Shown: in pieces, positions 23,116-30,895 of the stretch
Layout of the letters: each line of letters begins with the position of its first letter
How positions within the stretch are numbered: the first letter of the stretch is position 1
Assembly (NCBI GenBank): GCA_963841415.1
Contig: CAWJCN010000005.1
Coordinates: forward strand, 1 to 64,000
DNA from: DASUAS01 sp963841415
GTDB taxonomy: Bacteria; Actinomycetota; Acidimicrobiia; IMCC26256; DASPTH01
Direction: 5' to 3'
Length of the DNA stretch: 64,000 bases
Notes under the pieces: generated by a model
The model's input: only the letters and a program-made list of their open reading frames with translations
Told to the model about the DNA's origin: nothing
Databases searched by the model: none
Made by a program: the position numbers and the translations under genes

Positions 23116-25308
23116 GTGCCTGACACCGGTAGCGAGAGCGAGAACCCCGTCATCCCGTCCCCCACGCCCGAGGCACACCGGCCGATGTCGAACCGCGACT
23201 GGTGGCCGAACCAGCTGAACCTCCAGGTGCTGAACCAGCACTCACCGCACTCGAGCCCGGCGGGCGACGACTTCGACTACGCACAGGAGTTCGCCGCCCT
23301 CGACGTCGACGCCCTGAAGCGCGACCTCGTCGAGCTCATGACCACGTCGCAGGACTGGTGGCCGGCCGACTTCGGCCACTACGGGCCCTTGTTCATCCGC
23401 ATGACGTGGCACGCGGCGGGTACCTACCGCATCGCCGACGGCCGCGGCGGTGGTGGGGAGGGCGCGCAGCGCTTCGCTCCCCTCAACAGCTGGCCCGACA
23501 ACGCGAACCTCGACAAGGCGCGCCGGTTGCTCTGGCCGATCAAGAAGAAGTACGGCGACGCGATCTCCTGGGCCGACCTCCTCATCTTCACCGGCAACGT
23601 GGCGCTCGAGTCGATGGGATTCCAGACCTTCGGCTTCGGCTTCGGCCGGCCCGACATCTGGGAACCGGGCGAGATCTTCTGGGGTCCCGAGGACACCTGG
23701 CTCGGCGACGAGCGCTACAGCGGCGACCGCGACCTGGCGACGCCGTTCGGCGCCGTGCAGATGGGCCTGATCTACGTGAACCCCGAGGGACCGAACGGCA
23801 ACCCGAACCCGGTCTCCGCGGCACGTGACATCCGCGAGACGTTCGCTCGGATGGCCATGAACGACGAGGAGACGGTCGCCCTGATCGTCGGCGGCCACAC
23901 GTTCGGCAAGTGCCACGGTGCGAACAGCGGCGACTACGTCGGTCCCGAACCGGAGGGTTGTCCGGTCGAAGCGCAGGGGCTGGGCTGGAAGAACGCATCC
24001 GGCACCGGCATGGGCGACGACGCGGTGACGAGCGGGCTCGAGGGCGCGTGGACCGGTACGCCGGTGCAGTGGGACAACGGCTACCTCGACAACCTGTTCA
24101 CCTACGACTGGGAGCTCACCACCAGCCCCGCAGGTGCACACCAGTGGACGCCCACGAACCCGGAGGCGCAGGACACCGTGCCCGACGCGCACGATCCGTC
24201 GAAGCGTCACGCCCCGATGATGTTGACGACCGACCTCGCGCTGAAGGTCGACCCGATCTACGGGCCGATCGCGCGGCGGTTCCACGAACACCCCGACGAG
24301 CTCGCCGACGCGTTCGCGCGGGCCTGGTACAAGCTGCTCCACCGCGACATGGGACCACTGTCGCGCTACCTCGGCCCGTGGGTGCCCGAGCCGCAGCTGT
24401 GGCAGGACCCGGTACCGCCCGTTGACCACGACCTCATCGGTGACGCCGACGTCGCCGCGCTCAAGGCGAAGATCCTCGACTCCGGGCTGTCGGTCTCGCA
24501 GCTGGTGTCCACCGCGTGGGCGGCGGCCGCGAGCTTCCGCGGCACCGACAAGCGCGGTGGTGCGAACGGCGCGCGCATTCGGCTCGCGCCGCAGAAGGAC
24601 TGGGAGGTCAACGACCCCGGTGAGCTCGCGAAGGTCGTCGCGACACTCGAGGGAATCCAGGACGACTTCAACCGGTCGCAGTCCGGCGGAACGCGCGTCT
24701 CGCTCGCCGACCTGATCGTGCTCGCCGGCTGCGCGGCGGTCGAGCGGGCCGCACGGGACGCGGGTAACGACGTCACCGTTCCCTTCGCGCCGGGTCGCAC
24801 CGACGCCTCGCAGGAGCAGACCGACGTCGAGTCGTTCGCGGTGCTGGAACCGATGGCGGATGGTTTCCGCAACTACCTGCGGGCGGGCGACAAGCTGCCG
24901 CCCGAGGAGCGGTTGCTGGACCGGGCGAACCTCCTGACGTTGACGGCGCCGGAGATGACCGTCCTCGTGGGCGGACTGCGCGCGCTCGGCGCCAACCACC
25001 ATGGCGTCGCGCACGGCGTGTTCACCGACCGGCCGGGCATGCTCACGAACGACTTCTTCGTGAACCTGCTCGACATGGGTACCGAGTGGAAGGCATCGCA
25101 GACCGAGCACGTCTACGAAGGACGCGACCGTGCGAACGGCGAGTTGCGGTACACCGCGACCGCGGTCGACCTCGTGTTCGGCTCTCACTCGCAGCTCCGC
25201 GCGCTGGCGGAGGTGTACGCATCGGACGGTGCCGACGAGAGGTTCGTGCGCGACTTCGTGGCGGCTTGGGCCAAGGTCATGAACCTCGACCGCTTCGACC
25301 TCGCCTGA
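23116..25308 (+). CDS. katG: Catalase-peroxidase KatG
   Basis: A 730-residue bifunctional haem catalase-peroxidase, full length for the family. The distal pocket RMTWHAAGTYR contains Arg95, Trp98 and His99; Tyr220 (GLIYVNPEG) and Met246 (RMAMNDEE) complete the Trp-Tyr-Met adduct needed for catalase activity; the proximal haem ligand is His261 in GGHTFGKCHG. The second, inactive peroxidase-like half is present to the end (AAWAKVMNLDRFDL). It detoxifies hydrogen peroxide in the cytoplasm and is probably controlled by the adjacent FurA. A strong two-part hairpin lies about 50 nt after the stop. Confidence 0.97.
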   Translation: MPDTGSESENPVIPSPTPEAHRPMSNRDWWPNQLNLQVLNQHSPHSSPAGDDFDYAQEFAALDVDALKRDLVELMTTSQDWWPADFGHYGPLFIRMTWHAAGTYRIADGRGGGGEGAQRFAPLNSWPDNANLDKARRLLWPIKKKYGDAISWADLLIFTGNVALESMGFQTFGFGFGRPDIWEPGEIFWGPEDTWLGDERYSGDRDLATPFGAVQMGLIYVNPEGPNGNPNPVSAARDIRETFARMAMNDEETVALIVGGHTFGKCHGANSGDYVGPEPEGCPVEAQGLGWKNASGTGMGDDAVTSGLEGAWTGTPVQWDNGYLDNLFTYDWELTTSPAGAHQWTPTNPEAQDTVPDAHDPSKRHAPMMLTTDLALKVDPIYGPIARRFHEHPDELADAFARAWYKLLHRDMGPLSRYLGPWVPEPQLWQDPVPPVDHDLIGDADVAALKAKILDSGLSVSQLVSTAWAAAASFRGTDKRGGANGARIRLAPQKDWEVNDPGELAKVVATLEGIQDDFNRSQSGGTRVSLADLIVLAGCAAVERAARDAGNDVTVPFAPGRTDASQEQTDVESFAVLEPMADGFRNYLRAGDKLPPEERLLDRANLLTLTAPEMTVLVGGLRALGANHHGVAHGVFTDRPGMLTNDFFVNLLDMGTEWKASQTEHVYEGRDRANGELRYTATAVDLVFGSHSQLRALAEVYASDGADERFVRDFVAAWAKVMNLDRFDLA

Positions 25309-25361
25309 TCACGACGGGCTCGATCCTCGGCGCGTTGAGCTCCCTCCTCTCCGCGCGTGGG

Positions 25362-25400
25362 GTGGCACAGCTCCCCCAGGGGGATGGGGGAGCACGCCAC
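25362..25400 (+). terminator. Two-tier hairpin downstream of katG
   Basis: An outer 5-bp stem (GTGGC with GCCAC) encloses an 8-bp stem (GCTCCCCC with GGGGGAGC) and an 8-nt loop. Very stable, no U-tract. Probably the end of the furA-katG transcript. Confidence 0.55.
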
Positions 25401-25439
25401 ACCGTAACCACATTCGGTGGTGGGCGCGGTCTCGGCGCA

Positions 25440-25445
25440 TAGCTT
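25440..25445 (+). promoter_or_regulatory. Leaderless-type -10 element (28-residue ORF)
   Basis: TAGCTT, then 8 nt to the GTG at 25454. Confidence 0.4.
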
Positions 25446-25453
25446 CCCTATCC

Positions 25454-25540
25454 GTGCTGCCGGTGTTCCTCGTCGGGTTCGTGATGACCGCCTTCATCGG
25501 CGTCCCGGTGTTCCTGTCGTGGTGGCGCAACCGCGGGTAG
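25454..25540 (+). CDS. Putative 28-residue single-pass membrane peptide
   Basis: A short ORF beginning VLPVFLVGFVMTAFIG and ending FLSWWRNRG: one hydrophobic helix followed by an aromatic/basic end, the layout of a small membrane peptide with its C-terminus inside. The GTG is preceded at 8 nt by TAGCTT, the same promoter pattern as larger leaderless genes here, and the gene sits between the katG hairpin and the convergent unknown gene. No family is recognised. It could be fortuitous, but promoter, hydrophobic pattern and position agree. Confidence 0.45.
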   Translation: MLPVFLVGFVMTAFIGVPVFLSWWRNRG

Positions 25541-25549
25541 GGCCGGAGA

Positions 25550-26668
25550 TCACGCGGGAACGAACGGGAGCCGCACGCTTTGGAGGGCGCGCGGCGTGTG
25601 CGCGGGATCGCCGAGGTCGCGGTCGAACACCCGAGCAACCGAGTTGCCGGCGACGTCCTCGAGCACGGCCTCCACGACGAGTTCGTGCGCGTCCGCCGGC
25701 CACGCGCTTGCCGGGCGGAACGACCACGACCGCTCCTCCGCGCCGATCGCGGCGGCGCCACGCAATGGCGCTCCCCGACCGTCGACGACGAGCAGGCACC
25801 GCGCGAGAAGTGCCGCGTCCAGCGGACGGTCAAAGTGCACGACGAGCGATGCACGCGACCCGGCGAGCGGGACGTCGAGACTCCAACTCGACGGCTCGAC
25901 CTGGGATCTGAGATCGGCGCCGACGCGGTGGTGCTGCACGAAGGGCGCGGCGAGCGGTGCATCGCGCGCGTCACGAAAGCCGCCGTCGACGACGAGCTCG
26001 ACGTCGACACCCTCGACGAGCGGGTAGCCGATCTCGCGCTGCGGCGCGAGACCCCGCTTGATGCGGGCGGGATCGAGCAGCACGGTGAGGCGGGTGCGCG
26101 ATCCGTCCCACAGCTCGGGATCGAAGGCGAGGAACACGTCGTCGAGCTCCTCACCGGTGTCGGCGCGGCGGAGGTGCACGTGTTCGGCCGCCTCGCCCTC
26201 GCTCATCGGAGCGGAGAACGACACGTAGAAGCGCAGATGGTTGCGGGGCAGGGTCCGGGCCGTCGGGTGGACGGCGATGACGCGCGCGGGTTCGGCGAGC
26301 GAGCGTGCCGGCCGGTCGATCGACAACTCCACGAACCCGTCGGCGTCCACCGCGCCGCCGCGACACGACTCGACCAGTTCCGGCGCCAGGAGCATGCGGT
26401 ACGTGGTGCCGGGGCGGAACGGGAAACGGGGCACGAAGCACACGCTCGAGCCGTCGACGAGGTACCGACCGCGCGTCGCGGGGAAGCGGGCGCGCGCCTC
26501 GCTGGCGGCGCGACCGCTCGCACCTTCGACGGGAAAGGCCGGGAGCCAGCGCGCCAGGTCGCCGGCGCTCGCATTGGCAAGCTGGTCGCGCTCCTGGTCG
26601 GTGAAGCCTTCGACCCGCAGGCAGTCGTCGCCGTCGACGCGCGACCAGCTCAGCCCGAGGCGCGACAC
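25550..26668 (-). CDS. Unknown beta-rich protein with Ig-like (SbsA/Big_5-type) segments
   Basis: A 372-residue protein without a clear family. Two segments look like bacterial Ig-like modules of the SbsA type: FYVSFSAPMSEGEAAEHVHLRRADTGEE (about 145-172) and LVVHFDRPLDAALLARCLLVVDGRG (about 265-289), each with the S/V-x-F-x-x-P pattern. The region YRMLLAPELVES and VELVVDGGFRDARD are also strand-rich. No signal peptide is seen, which is unusual for such modules. The GTG at 26668 starts two bases after the stop of the upstream gene on this strand, so the two are probably cotranscribed and work together. Confidence 0.6.
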   Translation of the reverse strand: MSRLGLSWSRVDGDDCLRVEGFTDQERDQLANASAGDLARWLPAFPVEGASGRAASEARARFPATRGRYLVDGSSVCFVPRFPFRPGTTYRMLLAPELVESCRGGAVDADGFVELSIDRPARSLAEPARVIAVHPTARTLPRNHLRFYVSFSAPMSEGEAAEHVHLRRADTGEELDDVFLAFDPELWDGSRTRLTVLLDPARIKRGLAPQREIGYPLVEGVDVELVVDGGFRDARDAPLAAPFVQHHRVGADLRSQVEPSSWSLDVPLAGSRASLVVHFDRPLDAALLARCLLVVDGRGAPLRGAAAIGAEERSWSFRPASAWPADAHELVVEAVLEDVAGNSVARVFDRDLGDPAHTPRALQSVRLPFVPA

Positions 26669-26670
26669 CT

Positions 26671-27780
26671 TTACAGCGACGCGGTCTTCAACGAGCGCAG
26701 GTGACGATGGCCGTCGTCGTCGCGCACGAGCGCGAGCACGTAGTCGCCGTTCAGGTTGTCGAGCCGACGCACACCCGGCACGTCGAGCTCTTCGCGGGGC
26801 ACGCCCACGGGCTCGCGCGGCTCGGTCAGCGCGCCCTGGGTCGCGATGTCGGAGCAACGGATCTTCATGAGCGGGTGCGCGCTGTGGCAGACGAGCAGCC
26901 AGTCCTCGTCGGCCTGGCGGAACGCGACGATGTCCTGCGGCTGGTTGCGGGCACCGAGCTCGGCGACCGTCCGGCCCACGACCTTCGTGCCCGCGGTCAT
27001 CTCGCCGAGCGGGAAGTGGACGAGGGGCGTGCACGTGTAGCTCGCGAGGAGACTGTTCCCGCCGTCGAAGGGCAGGAAGGTGCGGATCGGCGCGGCGGTC
27101 TCCCACTGGCCGTGCGACACGTGGAAGATCTCGAGGCTGTTGTCGGTCATCTCGCCGTTGAAGGGGAACGGGATGCGCCGCAAGTTGGACGCGAACTCCT
27201 CGTTCGACATCCCGGCCACGAGCACGGTGCCGTCGACATAGGCGAGGTCGGTGATCGTGGCGGTGCGCGCCGGTTGCCGCGAGATGCGGATCCTCGCGCC
27301 GCCGATCTCGAGCTCCTCCCCCTCGGGCGGGTCGGGAAGCGCGACGGCGAGCCGTTCATCGTCAGGGGTCGGCGCATTCGCGATCGACATGCTGGACCAC
27401 GGCACGTCGCTCATGTCGAGGTCGAGGAGCGCGCCGTCGCGGTGGTCGACGCGCACGATCACTGCCGCCGCGTCGTTGCCCGCGCCGCGCATCACGGAGA
27501 GGTAGACGTCGTGGGTGCGCGGGTGGACGGCCATGTCGCGGATCAGCACGTCGTCGGTCTGGCAGCCGAGCAACGCGGCAAGCTTGCCGTCGAGGTCGTC
27601 GAGCTCGAACGCGTGCGCCGGACCGACGTCGGCAACGGCTCCCCTGCTGCCACCGACGTCGATCGCCACGACGGAAGCGGCGCCGTTGTCGCCGATGAGC
27701 AACACGTCACCGGGGCCGAACGCGATGGGTCCGACCGACTCCAACTCCACGTTGCCGCGTTCCAGGCCGTACTCGCCCAT
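26671..27780 (-). CDS. Unknown protein, probable beta-propeller
   Basis: A 369-residue protein with repeating strand blocks of the type seen in propellers: GDVLLIGDNGAASVVAIDVGG (about 24-44), RDMAVHPRTHDVYLSVMRG, ITDLAYVDGTVLVAGMS and QPQDIVAFRQADEDWLLVCHSAHPLMKI. The repeats are loose, so blade number cannot be fixed. No signal peptide. A good ribosome binding site (GAGGAGAG) precedes the ATG at 27780. It is followed at once by the Ig-like protein. Function unknown; a scaffold or ligand-binding role would be a guess. Confidence 0.6.
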   Translation of the reverse strand: MGEYGLERGNVELESVGPIAFGPGDVLLIGDNGAASVVAIDVGGSRGAVADVGPAHAFELDDLDGKLAALLGCQTDDVLIRDMAVHPRTHDVYLSVMRGAGNDAAAVIVRVDHRDGALLDLDMSDVPWSSMSIANAPTPDDERLAVALPDPPEGEELEIGGARIRISRQPARTATITDLAYVDGTVLVAGMSNEEFASNLRRIPFPFNGEMTDNSLEIFHVSHGQWETAAPIRTFLPFDGGNSLLASYTCTPLVHFPLGEMTAGTKVVGRTVAELGARNQPQDIVAFRQADEDWLLVCHSAHPLMKIRCSDIATQGALTEPREPVGVPREELDVPGVRRLDNLNGDYVLALVRDDDGHRHLRSLKTASL

Positions 27781-28092
27781 GCGCCTCTCCTCCGCTCGTT
27801 CTGTCGTGTTCCCTCTACGTCGTCGTCGACCGACCGCGCATCCACACCGTACCGCCGGCCCGCGTCGGCCGTCACCAATGCTCGGCGCGCTCACGCAACC
27901 CGCCCGCGACCCGATCGGGAACGAGCGGACCGGCGGCGACGGCCCACTCCATTGCGCGGGGCACGTCTTGCTGGTGTCCTTCCGGATCACGGGAACTGTG
28001 CATCGTCATGCACCCGTGTGCTTGTGGATCTTGATCCACGAGCAGGCCTGGCGATCGAGCCGCGGCCAGATCGCCGCGGCGATGCGAGCGAC
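27781..28092. other. Intergenic region between propeller gene and dinB
   Basis: 312 bp without a secure gene. It holds an inverted repeat at 28019-28044 and, on the minus strand, a 45-codon ORF at 27872-28009 (starting MTMHSSRDPEGH). That ORF has fewer G/C third positions (about 73%) than real genes here and no ribosome binding site or promoter element, so I do not call it as a gene. Confidence 0.4.
28019..28044. terminator. Inverted repeat downstream of dinB
   Basis: TGCT-T-GTGGATC, TT, GATCCAC-G-AGCA: 11 paired bases plus one wobble and a 2-nt centre, 49-74 nt after the dinB stop. The tiny loop suits a DNA palindrome at least as well as an RNA terminator. Confidence 0.4.
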
Positions 28093-29283
28093 TCACACGT
28101 CCGGGAGGACGGGCATCGACCAGCCGCGGTCCTTGCCGAGCAGCGCGGCGCGGCGGACGGCGGAGCTGCCGAAGCGGTCGCGCACGGAGTCGAGCGCGTG
28201 GTCGAGGGCGGCGGCATGGCCGGCGTCGAACGGGAGTGGCAGCTGCACCGCGTCGGCGTCGCTCAGGTTGCACACCGCGATCCCGACCAGCGTGAGGCCG
28301 CGCGCCTCGACCAGCGCTTGCGAGTGGTCGAGCAACCGGCGGGCCGCGTCCCGTAGGGGCGTGGTGTCGGCCGTCGGCATGGGCAACGTGCACGACCGCG
28401 TGGCGCGGGTGAAGTCGTCGAAGCGCAGACGGACGACGACGGTGTGGCCGACGACGCGCGCGGTGCGCAGGCGACGGCACACGCCGTCGAGCAGACCGTC
28501 GAGCATCGCGCGCACCTCCTCGGGTGGGCGCCGACCGCGGCCGAGCGCTCGCTGCGCGCCCATCGAGCGTCGTCGGCGTCCGGTGTCGACCGGCCGCGGG
28601 TCGCGGTTGTGTGCGAGCGCGTGCAGGTGGTGACCCGACGCGGGGCCGAGCATGGCGACGAGCACCTGCTCGTCGAGCGCCGCCACCTCGCCGACGCGAG
28701 TGATGCCCCGCTCGAGCAGCTTGGCCGTGGTCTTGGGCCCCACGCCCCAGAGCGCGTCGACGTCCAGCGGGTGGAGGAACGCGAGCTCGCGCTCGGGCGG
28801 CACCACGAGGAGGCCGTCGGGCTTGGCCACCCGGCTCGCCACCTTGGCCAGGAACTTGGTGCGGGCCACGCCGACGGTGATCACCAGGCCGACGCGCTCC
28901 TGGACCGCTCGCCGCAGGCCCGCCGCGATGTCGCGCGGCGACCCCGAGACCTTGCCCAGGCCGCCGACGTCGAGGAACGCCTCATCGATCGAGAGCGGCT
29001 CGACCAGCGGAGTGGTGTCGTCGAACACCGCGAACACCGCCCGGCTCGCCGCCGAGTAGGCGTCCATGCGCGGCGGCACGACGACAGCATCGGGACAGAG
29101 AGCCAGGGCCTGGCGTCCTCCCATCGCGCCGCGCACTCCACGGGCTCGCGCCTCGTAGCTCGCGGCCATGACGACTCCCCCACCGACGATCACCGGCCTG
29201 CCCCTCAGGGACGGGTCGTCCCGCTGCTCCACCGAAGCGAAGAACGCGTCCAGGTCGGCGTGGAGGATGGTGGCACCGGACAC
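28093..29283 (-). CDS. dinB: DNA polymerase IV (Y-family), SOS-controlled
   Basis: A 396-residue translesion polymerase. Catalytic acids are in ILHADLDAFFASVEQ (about 5-19) and SIDEAFLDVGG (about 98-108); the helix-hairpin-helix is WGVGPKTTAKLLERGI, the little-finger domain follows, and a beta-clamp-binding motif QLPLPF lies near the C-terminus. It copies past damaged bases at the fork. The start is uncertain between GTG 29283 and GTG 29289; both overlap a perfect LexA box, so repression by LexA would block initiation directly. The ligase gene ends 28 nt upstream of the box. Confidence 0.93.
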   Translation of the reverse strand: MSGATILHADLDAFFASVEQRDDPSLRGRPVIVGGGVVMAASYEARARGVRGAMGGRQALALCPDAVVVPPRMDAYSAASRAVFAVFDDTTPLVEPLSIDEAFLDVGGLGKVSGSPRDIAAGLRRAVQERVGLVITVGVARTKFLAKVASRVAKPDGLLVVPPERELAFLHPLDVDALWGVGPKTTAKLLERGITRVGEVAALDEQVLVAMLGPASGHHLHALAHNRDPRPVDTGRRRRSMGAQRALGRGRRPPEEVRAMLDGLLDGVCRRLRTARVVGHTVVVRLRFDDFTRATRSCTLPMPTADTTPLRDAARRLLDHSQALVEARGLTLVGIAVCNLSDADAVQLPLPFDAGHAAALDHALDSVRDRFGSSAVRRAALLGKDRGWSMPVLPDV

Positions 29284-29296
29284 GAACACATGTTCG
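29283..29296. promoter_or_regulatory. LexA (SOS) box over the dinB start
   Basis: CGAACACATGTTCG fits the actinobacterial/Bacillus LexA consensus CGAAC-N4-GTTCG perfectly. It covers the first codons of dinB, implying tight repression and probably a leaderless or very short-leader mRNA. Confidence 0.85.
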
Positions 29297-29324
29297 CATC
29301 TCGGCGGCGGGCGGGCAAGCCCGG

Positions 29325-30872
29325 TCAGACCGTGGTCTCGCGGTCCCAGGTGGCGGGCGTGACACCCCGGCTGCGCAGCTCGTGCTTGCGCACGCGCATC
29401 GAGGCCTCGGTGCGCGGCAGGTCGTCGACCACCTCGACGTAGCGCGGCAGCATGAACCGCGGCATGCGCGGCGCGAGGAACTCGAGCAGCTCGGCGGGAT
29501 CGAACGCCGCGGCGGCGGCGTCCACGATGACGGCGACGAGCACCTCGTCCTCGCCGAGCTCCGCGGGCACACCGATCGCCGCGCACTCGCGCACGGCGGG
29601 GTGCTCGGCGACCATCGTCTCCACTTCGAACGACGAGATGTTCTCGCCCCGGCGACGGATGGTGTCGCGCAAGCGGTCGACGAAGTAGAACCAGCCGTCG
29701 GGTTCGCGGCGGAACGCGTCGCCGGTGTGGAACCAACCGTTGCGCCACGCGGCCGCGGTCTGTTCGGGCATCTTGTAGTAGCCGACGTTGAGCGCCCACG
29801 GCTCCGCGCTGCGCACGAGCAGCTCCCCCACTTCGCCGTCGGGCACCGGCTCGTCGAACTCGTCGGCGATGCGCACCTCGGGCCACGGATAGTCCTCGCG
29901 GATGCGGCCGCAGTTGGCCCACGGTCCGTGGTCCCAACCGGTGGTCACGGCCATGCCGGTCTCGGTCTGGCCGTAGCCGGTGGCGACGCGCACTCCGAAG
30001 CGCTGCTCGAAGTCGGCGATCTCGGGGATCATCGGCCCGAGGATCGCGTTGCGCAACGGCGAGTCGGCGTCGTCGTCCTTCGGGGCCGCGGCGTGGAGGA
30101 GCGCGGTCATCGGGCCGACGAGCGCGGCGGTCACGCACCCGGTGGCGCGGATGTCGTTCCAGAACTCGGCGGCGCTGAAGCGGTCGCGCAGCACGAAGCG
30201 CGCGTCGCACGACATCGCGTAGTTGAACGCCGAGCGTCCGGAGTTGTGGAACAACGGCATCGCGCAGTACAAGCCGTCACCGGCACCGAGCGCGTCATCG
30301 GGCACCCACGACCAGAACTGGTACATGACGGCCCACGGGGTGATGACCGCTTTGGACGGTCCCGTGGTGCCCGACGTGAACATGAGCGAGTGCACGTCGC
30401 GGTACTGCGGTCCGATCAGGTCGAGCGCGTCGGTGGTGCCGGCGTCGAGCTCGGCGCGGGTCGCCTCGTCGAGCACCACGACGCGCGACAAGCGTGGCGC
30501 GTCGGCCCCCACCGCCGCGACCGCGTCGCGGTACTCCGGCGCCACCACGAGGGTGGTGACGTCCGCGTGGTCGAGCGCGTAGGCGAGCATGCGACCGGTG
30601 AACGCGACGTTGAGTGGCACCTCCACGACCCGCAACCAGGCCAGCGCCAACATCGTGAGATGGGCGTCGAAGGTGTTGGGCAGCATCGTCGCCACGTGGT
30701 CCCCGGCCGCGATCCCGAGCGACCCGAACGCGCCGGCCCAGGCCCGAGCACGCGCGTCGAGCTCGGCGTAGGTGAGGCGAGCGCCGTCGATGTGCTCGAG
30801 CGCGACCGCGTCCGGCGTCGCCGCCGCGCCGCGCGCGACCGCGTGCGGCGCCAGGCAGGTGGGCTCGAGCAT
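29325..30872 (-). CDS. Acyl-CoA synthetase (AMP-forming), CaiC-like
   Basis: A 515-residue ANL-superfamily ligase that activates a carboxylic acid through an acyl-AMP. The P-loop-like motif FTSGTTGPSK lies at about 169-178, GYGQTETGM at about 301-309, and GWFHTGD at about 393-399. In the A10 region the sequence is LPRTEASMRVRKHELR: the usual catalytic Lys of PRTxxGK appears replaced by Met/Arg, with Lys further on, as seen in crotonobetaine/carnitine-CoA-ligase-like proteins. It is divergent from three acyl-CoA dehydrogenases over 23 bp and likely feeds them. Substrate unknown. Confidence 0.88.
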   Translation of the reverse strand: MLEPTCLAPHAVARGAAATPDAVALEHIDGARLTYAELDARARAWAGAFGSLGIAAGDHVATMLPNTFDAHLTMLALAWLRVVEVPLNVAFTGRMLAYALDHADVTTLVVAPEYRDAVAAVGADAPRLSRVVVLDEATRAELDAGTTDALDLIGPQYRDVHSLMFTSGTTGPSKAVITPWAVMYQFWSWVPDDALGAGDGLYCAMPLFHNSGRSAFNYAMSCDARFVLRDRFSAAEFWNDIRATGCVTAALVGPMTALLHAAAPKDDDADSPLRNAILGPMIPEIADFEQRFGVRVATGYGQTETGMAVTTGWDHGPWANCGRIREDYPWPEVRIADEFDEPVPDGEVGELLVRSAEPWALNVGYYKMPEQTAAAWRNGWFHTGDAFRREPDGWFYFVDRLRDTIRRRGENISSFEVETMVAEHPAVRECAAIGVPAELGEDEVLVAVIVDAAAAAFDPAELLEFLAPRMPRFMLPRYVEVVDDLPRTEASMRVRKHELRSRGVTPATWDRETTV

Positions 30873-30880
30873 TGGGTATG

Positions 30881-30886
30881 TAATAT
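30881..30886 (+). promoter_or_regulatory. Leaderless-type -10 of the acyl-CoA dehydrogenase operon
   Basis: TAATAT, then 9 nt to the GTG at 30896. It shares five bases with the element on the other strand. Confidence 0.6.
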
Positions 30887-30887
30887 A
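30882..30887 (-). promoter_or_regulatory. Leaderless-type -10 of the acyl-CoA ligase
   Basis: TATATT, then 9 nt to the ATG at 30872. Exactly mirror-placed with respect to the plus-strand element. Confidence 0.6.
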
Positions 30888-30895
30888 CGATCTCT

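Noticed and set aside
25362..25400. Riboswitch or small RNA downstream of katG
   Set aside because: Only a simple two-tier hairpin is seen, without conserved loops of any known class.
27872..28009. 45-codon minus-strand ORF upstream of the propeller gene
   Set aside because: Lower third-position GC, no ribosome binding site, no promoter element and no recognisable similarity.
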